NCBI RefSeq assembly: GCF_932294415.1
Contig: NC_065543.1
Location: 42,926,277 to 42,990,276, forward strand
Length of the DNA stretch: 64,000 nucleotides
Origin: Quercus robur
Lineage: Eukaryota > Streptophyta > Magnoliopsida > Fagales > Fagaceae
Reading direction: 5' to 3'
Numbering within the stretch: the stretch's first letter is position 1; each line of letters opens with the position of its first letter. Shown piece after piece: positions 45,614 through 58,977 of this stretch. The position numbers were made by a program, and so were the translations under genes. The notes beneath the pieces are model-generated. The model made no database searches. It saw only the letters and a program-made list of their open reading frames with translations, and was not told the origin of the DNA.

Positions 45614-48600
45614 TGTAACACCCCAAGCCTTTTTCTTAAGCAAATTTTAGATGTGAATAATACCTTAAATGAATTTTATTTTTCTTTAAAGTGGTAAACT
45701 ATTTTTGCAGAGGTCTTTTGAATATCTAAAGCATATAATGGCATTTTTGTGATTTGTGGTAATGAGCTTGGTGAAAATTAAGGAAGTGAAGAAACCTAAG
45801 GGTAGAGTGATAAATGTTTCCTCAAGATATTTGTAGTTAATGGTCCGCAATGATCAGCACAGCCCCTCCTTGGATCCACACGGTTCTCTCCCTCTTCTTG
45901 TGTCCTTCTCTAGCTTCTTCTTCTCTTCTCATTTTCTCTACCCCATGGCTGACCCATTGCAAGCTTCCTCTACTCTAAACCACCCATTATCACCACTTAA
46001 ACAACCTAAACCACAACAGCACCGCTCCATTTTAATGGAGGCAACAAGTGTTCTCTTGGAGTTGCTGAAACAGTGGTGTAAAGGTGAAATTTTCTTGGAT
46101 TTACTTTCTTATTGTTTTGGTTATGGTCTAAAGCTTGTGTAGAGTCAATCTCTTGGGTGGGGATATTATTTTGATATGGGTATTTCTCCTTGATGATGTT
46201 TAAAAAGTGGGTAATGCAAGCTTCAGATATGGGTTGTGTGAGATGTTTCTTTTGGCTTTGTACAGTTTTTGGTTTTGTATGGTTTTTGCTAAACTTTGTT
46301 TTGTGGTTGCTTGCTGTGTTAATTTCTTAAAATTCTGGTGTTTATGTTTTATACCAATGATAAAATGGTTTGTTGAGGATGGACACATGATATTTCTCGA
46401 AAGGGGATAGGAAGTTTGGTGTTCAAAACGACCATTTGACCGTACTTAATCTGTTTTCTGTTGAAACTCTGCACATATTGTAGTTAAAAGTTCCTAATAA
46501 CTACCATAGACTGAATCTGGAAGCCTTAGATGGCTATAATGAAAGCTAATACACATATCTTTTACCTGATTCAAGTCTCAAAGCATTTTGGCTAGTATAA
46601 TAATTATAATGATTTTTCTTTTGGGACTGTAAATCTGTCCTTGACTGATTCGATTAAGTTGAATTACTTGATTTTTAATAAATTATAGAAAAATCATTTT
46701 GAGCTGAATTTTTGGTGGTACATACTAGACATATAAAGGCATCTCCCTATTTAATTTCAAGATTTTTGGATAACACTAAGTGGACCAAACGAATTTTATA
46801 AAAAGGGCTGACCTGTTGGAAGTTATCTGAAAGTGTGAATAGAATGCTAAGACTTTAAGGAATTTACTCAAAGCATTTGTTGTGTGGTTTAGCTTGTAAG
46901 TTAATATGTGCTTTCTTTGACAAATGTTTTTCTATAGCTAATTTTACCATGGATTGGTAATGACATGCTTTGTAATAAGTTGGTAAATGCACATTGTTTG
47001 CGGAAGGAAAATTGAAGGCTTTGGTTGTGTTGTAGTCCTATGAGTTTCTTGTATGCTTGTTTGGTTCCCTTTTCGGTAGGGGTACTTGTCTTGGGCTAGT
47101 CAAGCTAGGCTTTAGAGCCTTAGGTTTGATTTTTGAGGGAATCCTTTCCGATTTATGGAGACAAATTTGATAGCGTAATTTTGTAGTAGGCCTTGTTATT
47201 AATAGGCTCGATACTTGTGTTTCTAGGTTCCAAGGAACTTGGTGATGGAACTGGTAACTTGATTGGTTGAATGCGTTGCTCGGTTGAGGTAAATTTGGAA
47301 TGGATTGCTGAGGTAAGTAGTTTTTTTAATGGGATTTTGAAAAAATAATCATGTTGTTTTTGGGTTAGACACACTTTTGGAAACTATTTATGGAAACTAT
47401 GTTTTCCTAAAAACTATTGTGTCATAACCTTAATATATATATATATATATATATATATGAAAATGCATCATATTTGATATTGCATTTGGGGAAATGCATG
47501 GATTGTTGATATGGAAAAATGAGCATCTTTTATTTAATCTTTGATAAGGAAATCTTGGATGTTATGGTATATTAGAAAATTTAAAGATGCTTATTTTGTC
47601 TTGTTATGTGGGAAATTGTTAGAAAATCTTTTGACAAAAATGAAGTTGAAAACCTTACAAACTTTGTTGAAGTTGTATTATTTAAGGTTTTTTTTGAAAC
47701 TATCTGGATATGAACTATGTGTTTCAAAATAATGTAACTTGTGAGTTTATGTGGTCTTAGCCCTATGCCATGTGTGATTTCCCAGTGATCACCTGAATTG
47801 GTTTCAGTAGTCTTTGTGACAACGGAATCAAATCCAGGTCAGTGCCCTTTCACTTTGGATGACGCGTTCTTCCTTGCTGTCCATGGGGGGAAGAGGTTCC
47901 TTGATTGTGTGTGGGTGAGGCTGCTACCCATGGGGCTAAGAGACCACATGCAAGAGATGTCCTATTTGACGTGCTCTCTCTGCTACCCAAGAGGGGAGAG
48001 AAAAACCTTGAGGGTATGGGTGAGGCTGCTGTCCATGGGGCCAAGAGTCTGCATACCAGAGAGGACAATATCATGCTAGTTGTGAATGGGTGGATCTCCT
48101 GACCGGTCTATGTGGTAGTGTGGTATATTTGTGATAAGTTACCTTATGTTAGATATTATGGCTTTGGAAATTATATTGTTGGTGCTCATAGATTATAGTA
48201 TATAGTTTCAAAGAATTTACTTTGAGAAACTTTGTATTTCATTATTAAATCATTCTTGTCATATTATTATTATTGAATATGAAACTTGCGTTTCCCCTAC
48301 CCCCATTAATTATGCTACTTACTGGGCCTTAGCTCATCCCACTCTCCAACAGTTTTACTGATAAATTAGCTACATGTTGGGCATGGAGCTTAATTTATTG
48401 GTGGTGATTGGAGTGTTATATTAAATTGGGAGACTTGGGCCATAAATGGTTGATGACTCAATCTTGCAAAGTTCAATGAGATCTTAATTAATTCTATTGG
48501 AGGTTGGATACTTGAGGTTTGTTAGCCTTGGGTCTGGTAGGCCTAAATTTTCTGTTGAGGTTGCATACCTTAGAGAGGATCGTGACTTTGCGTTTATTTT

Positions 48601-48816
48601 ATTGGAATGTTGGATTGTTAAGTGTATTTGGAGACACATGATTTGTAGTTTGTATTGCTTGTAAATGTGTCATAGAGCTCTGACTTGTATTGTGGAGAGA
48701 TCAATATATATATTTACTTTATCAAATGAAAAAAAAAAAAAAAAAAAATCCCATACAGTCTCTCTTGAAGGCTTGGTTTCTCATGCTTTGGACCGTTTTG
48801 GGTTTGGGACGTGACA
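45614..48816. mobile_element. Solo LTR (3.2 kb) inserted in Helitron A
   Basis: Starts TGTAACACCCC and ends GGGACGTGACA, with a perfect 5-bp target duplication ATATG (45609-45613; 48817-48821). About 47280-48350 is the reverse complement of about 38100-39480 in the other solo LTR, so the two are one family in opposite orientation; the outer 1.6 kb differs more. It includes a TA microsatellite near 47434-47459 and a poly-A near 48729-48748. Confidence 0.86.
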
Positions 48817-49791
48817 ATATGAGTTTCTAAGTTTTCATTTTTTTTCTTTGGTTGAGATTATGAGCTCCTTTCCAAGGTATTATTAGATAATTGTGAATTG
48901 AAAAGTTTCATAATTATTTTCCTTATTATATATATATATTTTTAATTTCTTACATCCTATAATGTGGTTGATGCGGTATGGCTAGCCTCATATTACACCA
49001 TAAAAAAAATGCAAATATATTTTCAGTTATTGAATAATTAACATTTTGTTGTAGGTTATTGAATTATTTCAATCTCATATTATCAACGTAAGTTGTTTTC
49101 AAAGCTTACTTTAAATTGATGAATTATTATGTTTTTTTTTTATAATTTTACTTTAGATTGATGTGATTTAGTTTTGTATTTTAATGATGGTATTTTTTTC
49201 TTTGATTTAATAGATGTCATCCTATTACATTATAAAGATAGTATGTAAGAATATATCATTATTATATTATATAGCATGACTTGAATAATTTGATGTTTAT
49301 TACAATATTTTATATTTTTACTCTTTTTGTTCTTATCTTATTTTTTGTAAGTGAGAATTTGAATTTATATAAAAAAATAAAAAGTCTTGGCAATGCATTT
49401 GAATGTTTTTATCAATTATTTGAGTAACATTAAGTGCAATTTTGTTATGATATTTTATTATCATAATAATCTTCTTTAAGAGAATGAGGAATTTGAATGA
49501 TTTATTCAAAACTTAAAAAGTTTAATTGCACAAGGAAAAAAAATTAGAAAAACATAGTGCAAAATAACATAATTTCGAATAATGTGGACCATCTCATAAA
49601 GAAATAATATTAATCAAACGCAATCCAAAATAATAGAATGATATATTGGAAGAGTTAGAAAGATGAAATAATTTTGGAAATTGTTGAATTTTTATGGAGA
49701 ACAAAATTATCTTCAACAAAATTTAGAAAAAAAATTATATTTCATACCACAATTATAAAATAATGATCTATTCCCGTGGTTCAGCGACTAG

Positions 49792-49977
49792 TTTTTAAAT
49801 AATAAGAGCACATGTGGCAAAGGGAATTTTATTACTATAATCTCATGGACAATTAGAAGTTTCTCAGAGTACTTTCACCCAATCCCAAGGGGTAAAATCT
49901 AGATTATTTATACAAGCTCATCTTTCTACACAAAGTAGCTTGTGGAAAAAATTATTTCCACTAACTCCTAAACAGAA
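49792..49977 (-). other. Probable 3-prime UTR of the BTSL gene
   Basis: Lies between the Helitron end and the stop codon of the minus-strand BTSL gene. Unremarkable composition. Confidence 0.45.
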
Positions 49978-52900
49978 TCATAGAAGCCTGGTGTTGTATG
50001 AACCACAGTAAGAGCATTTATGGTAAAGCCAATGGAAGGTTGCTTCTCCTCTCTTCTCACAATCATTGCATAGTATGACCTGCAATTCCTTTCATAGTCT
50101 ATTAAAATATATTTGGAAGCGTTGTATCAGATAGAAGTTTGAGTATGAGAATGAAAGCAGTGATGAACCTGAGTTTTTCCTGCATACTCATCTGGAATTT
50201 GCTCTTCAGCCAAAAATGCATCCAACATATTGAAATATACCTGCAAGACATTCAGAATTGAGGAGCGTCAAGACAACACTGATTTCATTGGATCTCGCTA
50301 AGATACCTGAATCAAACAAATGGGTCAATTGAATCTTCTACAGCTTGAAAGTGGTTCTCAAATGTAAAACATTGTCATGAATTTAAGTGAAAACTTTGAA
50401 GTAATCGAAGTCTGAGATACATGCAAGGCTTTCTGTACACTGTTCTATTTGCCAGCTGATAGCGTGTATGTCTATACAAATGCATATGCACATTGGCTCT
50501 TTAGCTACATTGTAGTATGAAAGTCCCAACACTAGGGACATTTTGATATATCAAATAGGAAATTAGCAGGTCTGAGTTAATATTCCTCAAAAAACACATT
50601 AGCTTTTGTTTAATCTACTTCTTATGGCTTGATTTCATCCAGAAAAACTTATGGCTTTTGTTTAATCTACTTCTTATGGCCTTAGCTTAAACCAATTTTG
50701 TTAAATATATTGATTCCAATGCTAAAAATATAGCTGACGTGTTTTTTAGAAGGAAATTGTTTGTTCTCAAGTCAAGAAGTCATCATGTTACAAATAGTTT
50801 GAGTCAACAAAAATAGTTTCAGTCAATGAAAGACAACCCTCAGAAACTGTGGGATTTACTAAATGTAATTTTTCCTGAAAAAATGAGGTTGGAGATATAT
50901 ATTATTATATACCACAGAATAAAAGTAACAGAACTGCTAAGAAAGAACATATTTAGTAACAGACCTGCATGTCACCTAGTGACTTGCTGCAGATTGGGCA
51001 TGTATAGTGACTATAAGTGTAGTCCTAGCAACAGAAACATCAGCACCTGTAAAGTTGCCTGAATATTTCCAAAGCGAAGATAAAATTGAAGAAGTTTAAA
51101 AGCTAATATTACCTTAAAACATGTTGAGTGCATTAAATGGCCACATGGAAGGGCCTTTATTGGAGAACTGGATGTAAAGATGTATTCATGGCATATTGGG
51201 CAGTTATCCATAAAACATTTCTCCCTGCATATATGCACTGAAAGAGAACGTGACATGCAAGCATTGCAATTCATGCAGTGAAAGTAGTCGATGCCCAATC
51301 CCTTCCCAATTCGGCACAGGTTACAGTAAGGGCAATGATAGATTTCTCTGTTACACAACCTCAACATTAGAAACTTCATAAGATTAAATTGCTGAAATGG
51401 ACATAAGAAGACAGGTCATGCAGGGTAAAATTAACTTATCCTAAGTCACTGCCAATTATGCAAACCACACACGCGCGCGCACACACACACACAAACAGTC
51501 TGTTAGAAATTTTTTTTTTTTTTAAAGCTAGAAAATATGCATTACATCCTTATAGGATCATTTTGGTAGTTAAAGCATTTAACTTAGATATCCTGAATAC
51601 ATCAAGGTAACAAGGTTAACAAGGTTGTGCTACTGTTTGCTTTCAACCAATATTCTGTTATTTCTATAGTTATGAGTAGAATTAAAACCCAATACAGATC
51701 CCACTTTTAGCCCCCGGCTGTGAACCATTGTGTACAGAGTCTCAATGATTGAATTTGTTGATTTCTCATCTATATAAGTACTAATTTAACCTAACATGCT
51801 GCATTTTGATTAATCATGAGCATGAGGATCAACATAAGACTTGTTGCAAGATGCCAGTTTAAGACACGTGTAATTTGAAATATAGATGCTGGGATAAAAT
51901 CTGAATCATAACTTCTCAGGTGGTTCATGGTTGCACCATAATATGAGATCTTGAAGTCCTTGATTCTATACAACCATGTTGTTGCTGTTCAAATTATAAT
52001 TCATCCACGAGGCATCTCACTTTTAATGGTTAAACCATTGATCAACATCTTTATCTTTAAAAGCAGAAAATTTTAGATTTTCAAATAGTCAGACCTACAA
52101 AATTGAAAGCTCTATTGCTATGTTATTTTTGGAAACTAAAATCCTGACCAATTATTAAGCAACCAAAAAGAAAAAAGTTCATTGGTCACTTAAAAAAAAT
52201 TCTGTGTGATTCATTTGGCTCCAACCTGCTGAGAATCGCAGAATTTATTTTATGTCTCTATCATTAAGCCTACAAGGCAAACTGCTTTGTTAGACAAAGA
52301 TGTCTGGTAACAGAAAAGGAATAATTAATAATCTGCTTGCTGTTCAATACCTTTTTGATTTTAAAATAAAGTGTGCTTTAAGCCTTTAACTGGTATAGTA
52401 AGTCCTAAGGCTGCATTAGGCTAATAATTGCAACAAGTCTTGCTTATTTCCACAAATCAACAGTTTTCTTGCAAAACATATTAAAAAAAGAAAGATTTCA
52501 GTAAATATTTTTTTAAAGGCAATCAAAGGTCCTTTTTTCTTATTAATATAAAAAATGTGAAGCAACAAAGAAATTAGAATTTCATTGCATAAAATTAGGA
52601 TACTGAAGGAGGTTAATCATGCTACATCACCTTTGATCTTCAAATATCTTGCAGATCTTGCAATAATATCTTGCCATGGAAAAATTATTGCAGGAAACAG
52701 TGGAGCATGTAAGCCCAATTGGCTGAATTTGCAAGCATTTCATGCACATCATTTTTGTAATAGATTTCCTGTATACATATCAGAAGCAGTGGCAAATGTG
52801 ATGAAGAGGATTGAAAACCTCAAGAATCTATAAGGGGAAAGCAGAATGTAGTTCACACTGTTCATACCTATCCATAGAATGGTCAGCCACCTCATCATGG

Positions 52901-55900
52901 CAACGTCTGCATGTATATAGCTTGTTGCAACAAGAAGCGAAAAGCTTACAGTTTCTCATGTAGTGATTGCAACCAAAGGTTAGTTTGAGAGGGTCCACAT
53001 AAGATGGATTCTGACCAGGAATATCTTTTCCATCACTTGAGACTGTGTGAGATATCTGTTGTTTAAGAATCCAACGGCTGACACAGGACGGATGCAATAG
53101 TCAAATACCATAAGTATGCAGTGGACATATAAGCAAAATGAAGGAGAATAATTCAGGTCTCTAGACAGAATGCTGTCCGCAAATGGCATATAGGATTATG
53201 ATTCACAAGATGTAACCGGCGGACCACCACCCATAAGTTTTTTTTTTTTTTTTTTTTTTTCCAAATTCAGAAGAGTCTATGAGTGCCTGATTTTTGCTAG
53301 TGGAATATCCTATGTGCCATGAACTAATATAGATATGATGGAATGCCTACCTATTATACTTACAATAGACTATCTTTCCAGTATCCTTATTGATGGCTTT
53401 ACAGTCTATTCCTAAAATGGAATGAAGAAAGGGTTTGAAAGGTTAAAAAAGCACAATACCAACCTCATTTGCAGAAACTGGATTATATATGATTTTTTCT
53501 GGGAATCTAAGGAAGAATCACGATATACTTTTCTTATTGCAGCGTCCAGATCTTCTTGACTCATTGTTAGTAGGCGTTCACAGTGTGCAGAATTCTTTGG
53601 TACTTGAAAAAGTTGACCTGATTTATCAATTTGATCTATGACACCTTCTACTTCATTGCATTTCTTCTTGTCTTTGTCCCTGAAAAGTCCCGTAAATTCG
53701 GAACATTTATTTTTATCTCTATTGAGGACCTTTTCTTTATCATCTTCATTGAAGTTTCTTAATGGCTCAACATTTGCATCAGCATGATCTTTTTGTGGAA
53801 AATCACTGATTTTTTCTGGAACAGTTCTTCCTTTTTCTTCATCAAGGACTTCTTTAGATAGATATGCTGAAATAATCTCTATTCGATCTGCAGTCGACAA
53901 GGGGGAGATATTTGATTCCTCTGACATCTTTGTTTTATCACATCCTTCCCACCATTCTCCTAGCCATTCATCAAACATTGTATTTTTTGTAGCCTTGCGC
54001 CACAGGTACATCATGGCATGTTGTTCTTCGGCTGTTAAAGATTCCATCAGCCAGGGTATCACATCTTGCAATATTTCTGCCCTTATTCTTCCTAGCATGC
54101 GTCCTATGATCTTTTCTTGCTCCTCAAAAGAGAGGCTCTCTCTAAATAAGGACCAAAGTTCAACTTCTTCACGATGAATATGGTTGGCGATTAATTTATG
54201 CACTGATCTGCACGTGTCATACAGCTTTCTACACAGTTTATGATGCTTCACCATTTCCTGGTCCTGTATTTTTGAATCAACACCAGAAATTGAAAAATGT
54301 AATTCATACATCTTATCTAAAATGAGTGATATTCTACTGAAGTGTTCGATTTCCAGTTTGTGGTCAATGGTATAAGAGTGGCTGATGTTTTGGACTTTCC
54401 CCATTGCCTCCAAAGCTGGAAAAGCAACTTTATCCTCTGCATCACTATGGATCTGAAACAGAGAACGTATGAGATGGAATCGCCGGCGGAAATCCATGAG
54501 GAGGCCTACATTTTCAGTCAACTGAGCTGAACCAAAGACAAGGTAGTCCAAATCTTTCTTGAGAGCCTTGTGGAAGAAAAAGATGAAATCCGTTGGTTTT
54601 GGTTCATCAATAAAGGAACTAGAACAACTCTTATCACCAGGAAACTTAGGAAAAGGATGCACCATCGCTATTCCACCAGGGAAGAATATGTGGATATTAA
54701 TTCCACTTGAGTATGATATCTCATACTGCTCAGTTGTATGGGAGCTAGAAGATGAAATGGAGAAGTTCCTGTCTTTGTTGGCTGAGTTTAGTTCAGTTGG
54801 TCTCGAGCTAGATCCTTCAGGAAGTTGCTTGTTTGAATGCAAGGAAGAAGATCCAGAAGCTTCCTTAATTTTCTCAGCTAGAAAAGAGCATCTGCTCTTG
54901 AAAATATTTTGAAAATCCTCTTGGAGTTTTTCCGCAGGGGTCTTTCCTGAATAACCTATTTGAAACCACTTACATAAGACGGATTCATAAGATTTATTTA
55001 CAAAAGAATATCCCTGCTTTATTTTGTGAAGAGTGGACCTGGATTCATCCTCAGATAAGTGAGCTGAAAACCAAGTAATCACGCACTTTAGCAACCCAAG
55101 TGGCATCATAATAAGGCTCATGTACAGAAGTCGCTGTTGCATTTCGTGGCTGCAGTTCTTTCTAATAATGGGAATTACCTGTTAAAAACTTGAAAAGGGT
55201 CAGATGACGACCATATGGAAAAACATTTCATAAATAACTTATTGATAACAGGGATTGAGAGGGGACTTCTATAAGTTATCAATGGAATTGGATTCAGCAT
55301 CTCATTGCAAATGGAACATAGTAATCCCTAAATGCTCTATATTAATACTAAAAGTTGAATTTCTCCCATTCTCTTTCTCTAAAACAATGTCAAAGCTATA
55401 AGCAGTTTACCTTGGTTTCTTGAAAGGCAAACTGTTTGCTAACTCCTAGCATGAAAGATTCGAGTTCCCTGCATAGCTTATCCAGAAACTTGCACAAAGG
55501 AATACCATTTTGAACATTGTGATGTAGAAGCAGCTGTAGACCTTCAATATAACTTCCATTGGGGAATTGTTCATCAGAGGGAGACAGGCAGCCATTGGCA
55601 AGTTGATTTAACGTGGGGAAAAAGAATTTCTTCTGGGCATTGCTGAAAATCAGGAAGCTTTCATTCAGAATTACAACACATGAGCAAGAATATGCTATGC
55701 AAGGAATAAAGAAAAGAAATATTATACTTGGAAGCTTGATCAACTATATTGTGTCTATCAAAAGGAAGTTCTTCCGCAACCATATTAATTACCTGTAGAA
55801 GCTAAGGACATCAACAAGGAAAGTTAGTCGGATGACTATTGAATCAAGATTTGAAAAACTGCTTGAGCTTCTTATTTGATATAGCTCTTCCAGAATTTCT

Positions 55901-57544
55901 TTCAAATCTTTCCCGATGGCGCCATGCCAAAGATTAAGGCAATCAATTGGATTGTGTCCAACATCTGTTTGGATACAAGCTTTTATCCAATTCCAGTTTT
56001 CACCAAGCAACATTTTAAATGCATCAGGACATTGAGCAGCTTCTCCAATCCTAGTGTAAGCCTTAGATGAGGGTTGATTATTGTTACCAAGCCAAGAAAT
56101 CACCACCTTCACAAATATATTTGAACCAGTCACAATTAAGAAGTTGATCCAAATTGGGTTGAAAGTTTAGCTGAGAGTCTTACCTCTTGCAATGATTTTT
56201 CCCTGGGTACAATATCTTTTATACAAAGAGTAACTTCTACTTGTTCCTCTGGAGAAAGAAAGGAGATCATCCATGGCAAAAATTCCTCTATCAGCATCAG
56301 TGGAACACTACATATGAACTGCCACACAAGTGAACCCTGCTCTTTGGAAGAGAATTGCTGCATCAGCAGTGGAAAAACCTGTACCATGCACAACACCATT
56401 CAATTAATATATTGCAATGTTAAGTGTTAAGGACACAAAATGAATCTATATAAAACAACAAGATTTGGTGTTACTTGAAGTAAATGCTGGAAAAAGGCAA
56501 TATTGAATAATGATTAAACTGATGGAGTTTCAAATTTGTGAATGCTAAGAACATCAGCAATTGAAGTTAGTTGTAACATTAGGATTTCTGCTTTAACAAT
56601 GATCTGGAGGGCCCTGATGGCATTGGCTTTGGCAGCCAGTTACCTCAGGCAACAGTTAATGAGGCTAATCAGTCTCAATTGGCAAGATACATTCAATGGT
56701 CCTTCTTTTGGCCCAACTATGACATAATTCTATGCTGCATGAAAACATTTTATGCCACTTTACGCAAAGTGTAGCACAAGTGGCTGGAGACCACACCTCA
56801 TAAAACGCACATCATTGGTTTGACTCTTCCCATCCTCCTTTCTCTTAGGACCACCCACTTATCCAAAATAAAAAGAGAAAGAAAGAAAGAAAATTCATTT
56901 TCAATTGCTTTACTTGTCTGAAAGTCGATGGGACACAGTGTGTCCAATCTGTGCTGTAATCCATATGCAGAATGGAGCAAAAGGTAGACAGTCAACAAAA
57001 TCACTTTAAACTAATTGATCAGGATACAGATAAATGAAACATGTGCTTTTCAACATAAGCTATGTAAAAGCATTTTGATAGTAAAACAAAGCAGCCACAG
57101 AACAGTAACTGACTGTTAGTAGTAACTGAATGATTATCAAAGCCTATCCCTTTTTCCCCCTAAAGCCAAGGAGGAACCAAAACTGTTTGTGACCAAGTGA
57201 GGAACAAAAGATTTCTCATGCCCAAGATTGCATCAAAATTATAAATAACCCCAACTAAGAGATACAGACAAAGCAACAAAGTAATCTTATGGAGCAGCAT
57301 TAACAATGATAAAGTAAATTGCTACCTGCTCTTCTTCTTTCAGCATATGCTGGCAAGTTGAGGTCTGAATGGTGCAGATGCAACATACAAGCTCTTGAAA
57401 TTGGTTGGAAATGTTATTATTGTCCTCCAGTAGTAAATCCAAGCAATGAAAAATAGAATCAAAGAGGCCATCAACGCTTTCATGCTCAAGAGAATATGTA
57501 CATGCCACATTTTTAACATGAACGTCTAGTGCAAGAAAGATAAT
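49978..57544 (-). CDS. BTSL: BRUTUS-like E3 ubiquitin ligase (hemerythrin, CHY, RING), first exon missing
   Basis: Exons in transcript order: 57544-57326, 56378-56184, 56106-55793, 55642-55411, 55178-53464, 53077-52868, 52768-52631, 51347-51113, 51024-50965, 50240-50169, 50079-49978; stop TGA 49980-49978. All borders are GT-AG and phases agree, giving 1,163 residues. Arabidopsis BTSL1/2 have about 1,250, so roughly 90 N-terminal residues (first hemerythrin helices) are outside. Seen: HHE-type helices (ICQHMLKEEEQ; later IDHKLEIEHF and ANHIHREEVELW), a CHY/CTCHY zinc-finger region (GCNHYMRNCKLFASCC to YCNLC), RING (CPICHEY…CGHLMHSTC…CPIC) and a C-terminal zinc ribbon (CNDC…CSYC). The middle HHE lacks the usual His/Glu pattern. 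Family role: ubiquitin ligases that damp iron-deficiency responses. Confidence 0.93.
51465..51494. repeat. CA/CG dinucleotide microsatellite in a BTSL intron
   Basis: ACAC, then CGCGCGCG, then ACAC… in the intron 52630-51348, followed by a poly-T near 51510-51522. Confidence 0.85.
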
Positions 57545-57642
57545 CTGTCAAGAAAAAATAAGTTCAACTCATGGAACCATAGACGTGACAAGGAGTACAA
57601 AAAAGAAAACTGATTAAAAGTTGAAGTGGATATTATAAAGTG

Positions 57643-58977
57643 ACTATATATATAATCTTAAACTTAACATTTATTGTTGCTATACTTCTGTTGAGCCACG
57701 TCAGCGACTATATCACACACACCTATTTCCAACCATCTCTCTTTTATTTTTAACCGTGTTTCTTCTTATTAATTCTTTAACTTAATGTTACACTTTTTCT
57801 AACATTACCCCCCTCCCATTTACCCTTTCACTTCTCTATTATTATCTTCATCAATATCACTCATCCTCTATCCCTTTATCTTCCTTTATTTCTGGCTTTT
57901 CTTATTTCCATCATCTTACTATAAATTTGCAATTCTCTATTACATTTTATGCATGGTTTTTCCACACAAAAAACGTTCTCTCTCTCTCAAATTTTTTTTT
58001 TTTTTTTTCATTTTTGGGTGTATTTATATTTTTATTTTTCTTGCATTTCTACTTTAGATCTTTAGATTGATGAATTATTATGTTATTTAGAACTCTTCTT
58101 TGGCTTGACATGATTTAGTTTGTGCTTTTAATGTTGTTATTTGTTTTTTTTTTTCTTTGATTTCATAGATTTTATCTTATTACAATATAAAGATGGTATA
58201 TAAGAATGTAATGTTATTCTATTATATCTTGCATAATTTGGTGTTTATTAATATATATTTTATTTTTTCTATTTTTCTCATTTTATTTTCTATAATTTTG
58301 TTATTCTCTCTCATATTCTTTCCTAAAAAAGTGATTATATTCTCTCTTGAATTTTTATTCTTTCTTGCAAATTTACTTTAGGTTGATGAATCATTGTGTT
58401 TTTTTTATATTTCTATTTTTGGGTACTTTGTTTTGGTGTTGTATTTTTTTAGTTCTCCATCACAAGTACTTTTTTTTTCCCCTCTTATAGTTTTGGTTTG
58501 ATTTTTGTTTGAGTTAATACTTAGTTATTTTAGAAGTGAGAACTTGAATTTATATCGAAACACAATCTTGGCTATGCATTTCAATGTATCTATCAATTAT
58601 TTGAGCAATATTAAGTATAATTTTGTTATAAGTTTTGGTTATCATGATAATCTCTTTTAAGTGAATGAGGAATTTAAATAATTTATTTGAAATTTAAAAA
58701 ATTTAGTTATATAGAAAAAATTAGAAAAACATAATGCATTATAACATAATTTCAAAGAATATGGACCATTTCATAAAAGAATATAATCGATCAAACACAT
58801 CCAAAATATTAGAATGATATATTGGTAGAAATAGAAATATGAAAAATCATTTGATAAATTCTTTAATTTTTTGAGAGAACAAATTATCTTTAACAAATTT
58901 AAGAAAACAAATTATATATTATATTATAATTACAAAATAATAATCTATTCTCCCGAATCGCATGAGTTTGTGACTAG
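57643..58977 (+). mobile_element. Non-autonomous Helitron (copy B), uninterrupted
   Basis: Begins near CTATATATATAATCTTAAAC and ends CTAG (58974-58977) followed by T after a decayed hairpin (CCCGAATCGCATGAG). From about 58040 to the end it parallels 48960-49791 of copy A. The 5-prime first 90 bp also match (GAGCCACGTCAGC versus GAACCATGTCAGC). It lies in the intron, or upstream region, of the BTSL gene in the opposite orientation. No Rep/helicase gene. The start is approximate because the expected TC is altered. Confidence 0.75.

Larger units (their letters stand above)
42358..49791 (+). mobile_element. Non-autonomous Helitron (copy A), split by two later insertions
   Basis: The 5-prime end TCTATATCTATATAATACTA is preceded by A; the 3-prime end is CTAG (49788-49791) followed by T, just after a decayed hairpin region (CCCGTGGTTCAGCGA), as in Helitrons. 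The terminal 0.7-0.9 kb (about 48830-49791) and the first 0.1 kb are homologous to copy B at 57643-58977. Interior DNA at 42430-42639 and 44052-45608 is not matched in copy B and may be captured sequence. A TTF-type hAT (42640-44043) and a long solo LTR (45614-48816) are nested inside. No Rep/helicase ORF. Confidence 0.78.

Noticed and set aside
45840-46142. 100-codon frame inside solo LTR B
   Set aside because: Low-complexity Ser/Pro/Phe-rich translation without similarity; not kept in the other LTR.
52585-52833. 82-codon plus-strand frame
   Set aside because: Antisense of the BTSL zinc-finger exon 52631-52768, whose minus-strand translation and splice sites fit.
55337-55380. Possible third Helitron 5-prime end (TCTATATTAATACTAAAAGTTGAA-like)
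   Set aside because: Only about 25 bp of resemblance inside a BTSL intron and no 3-prime end; too short to support.
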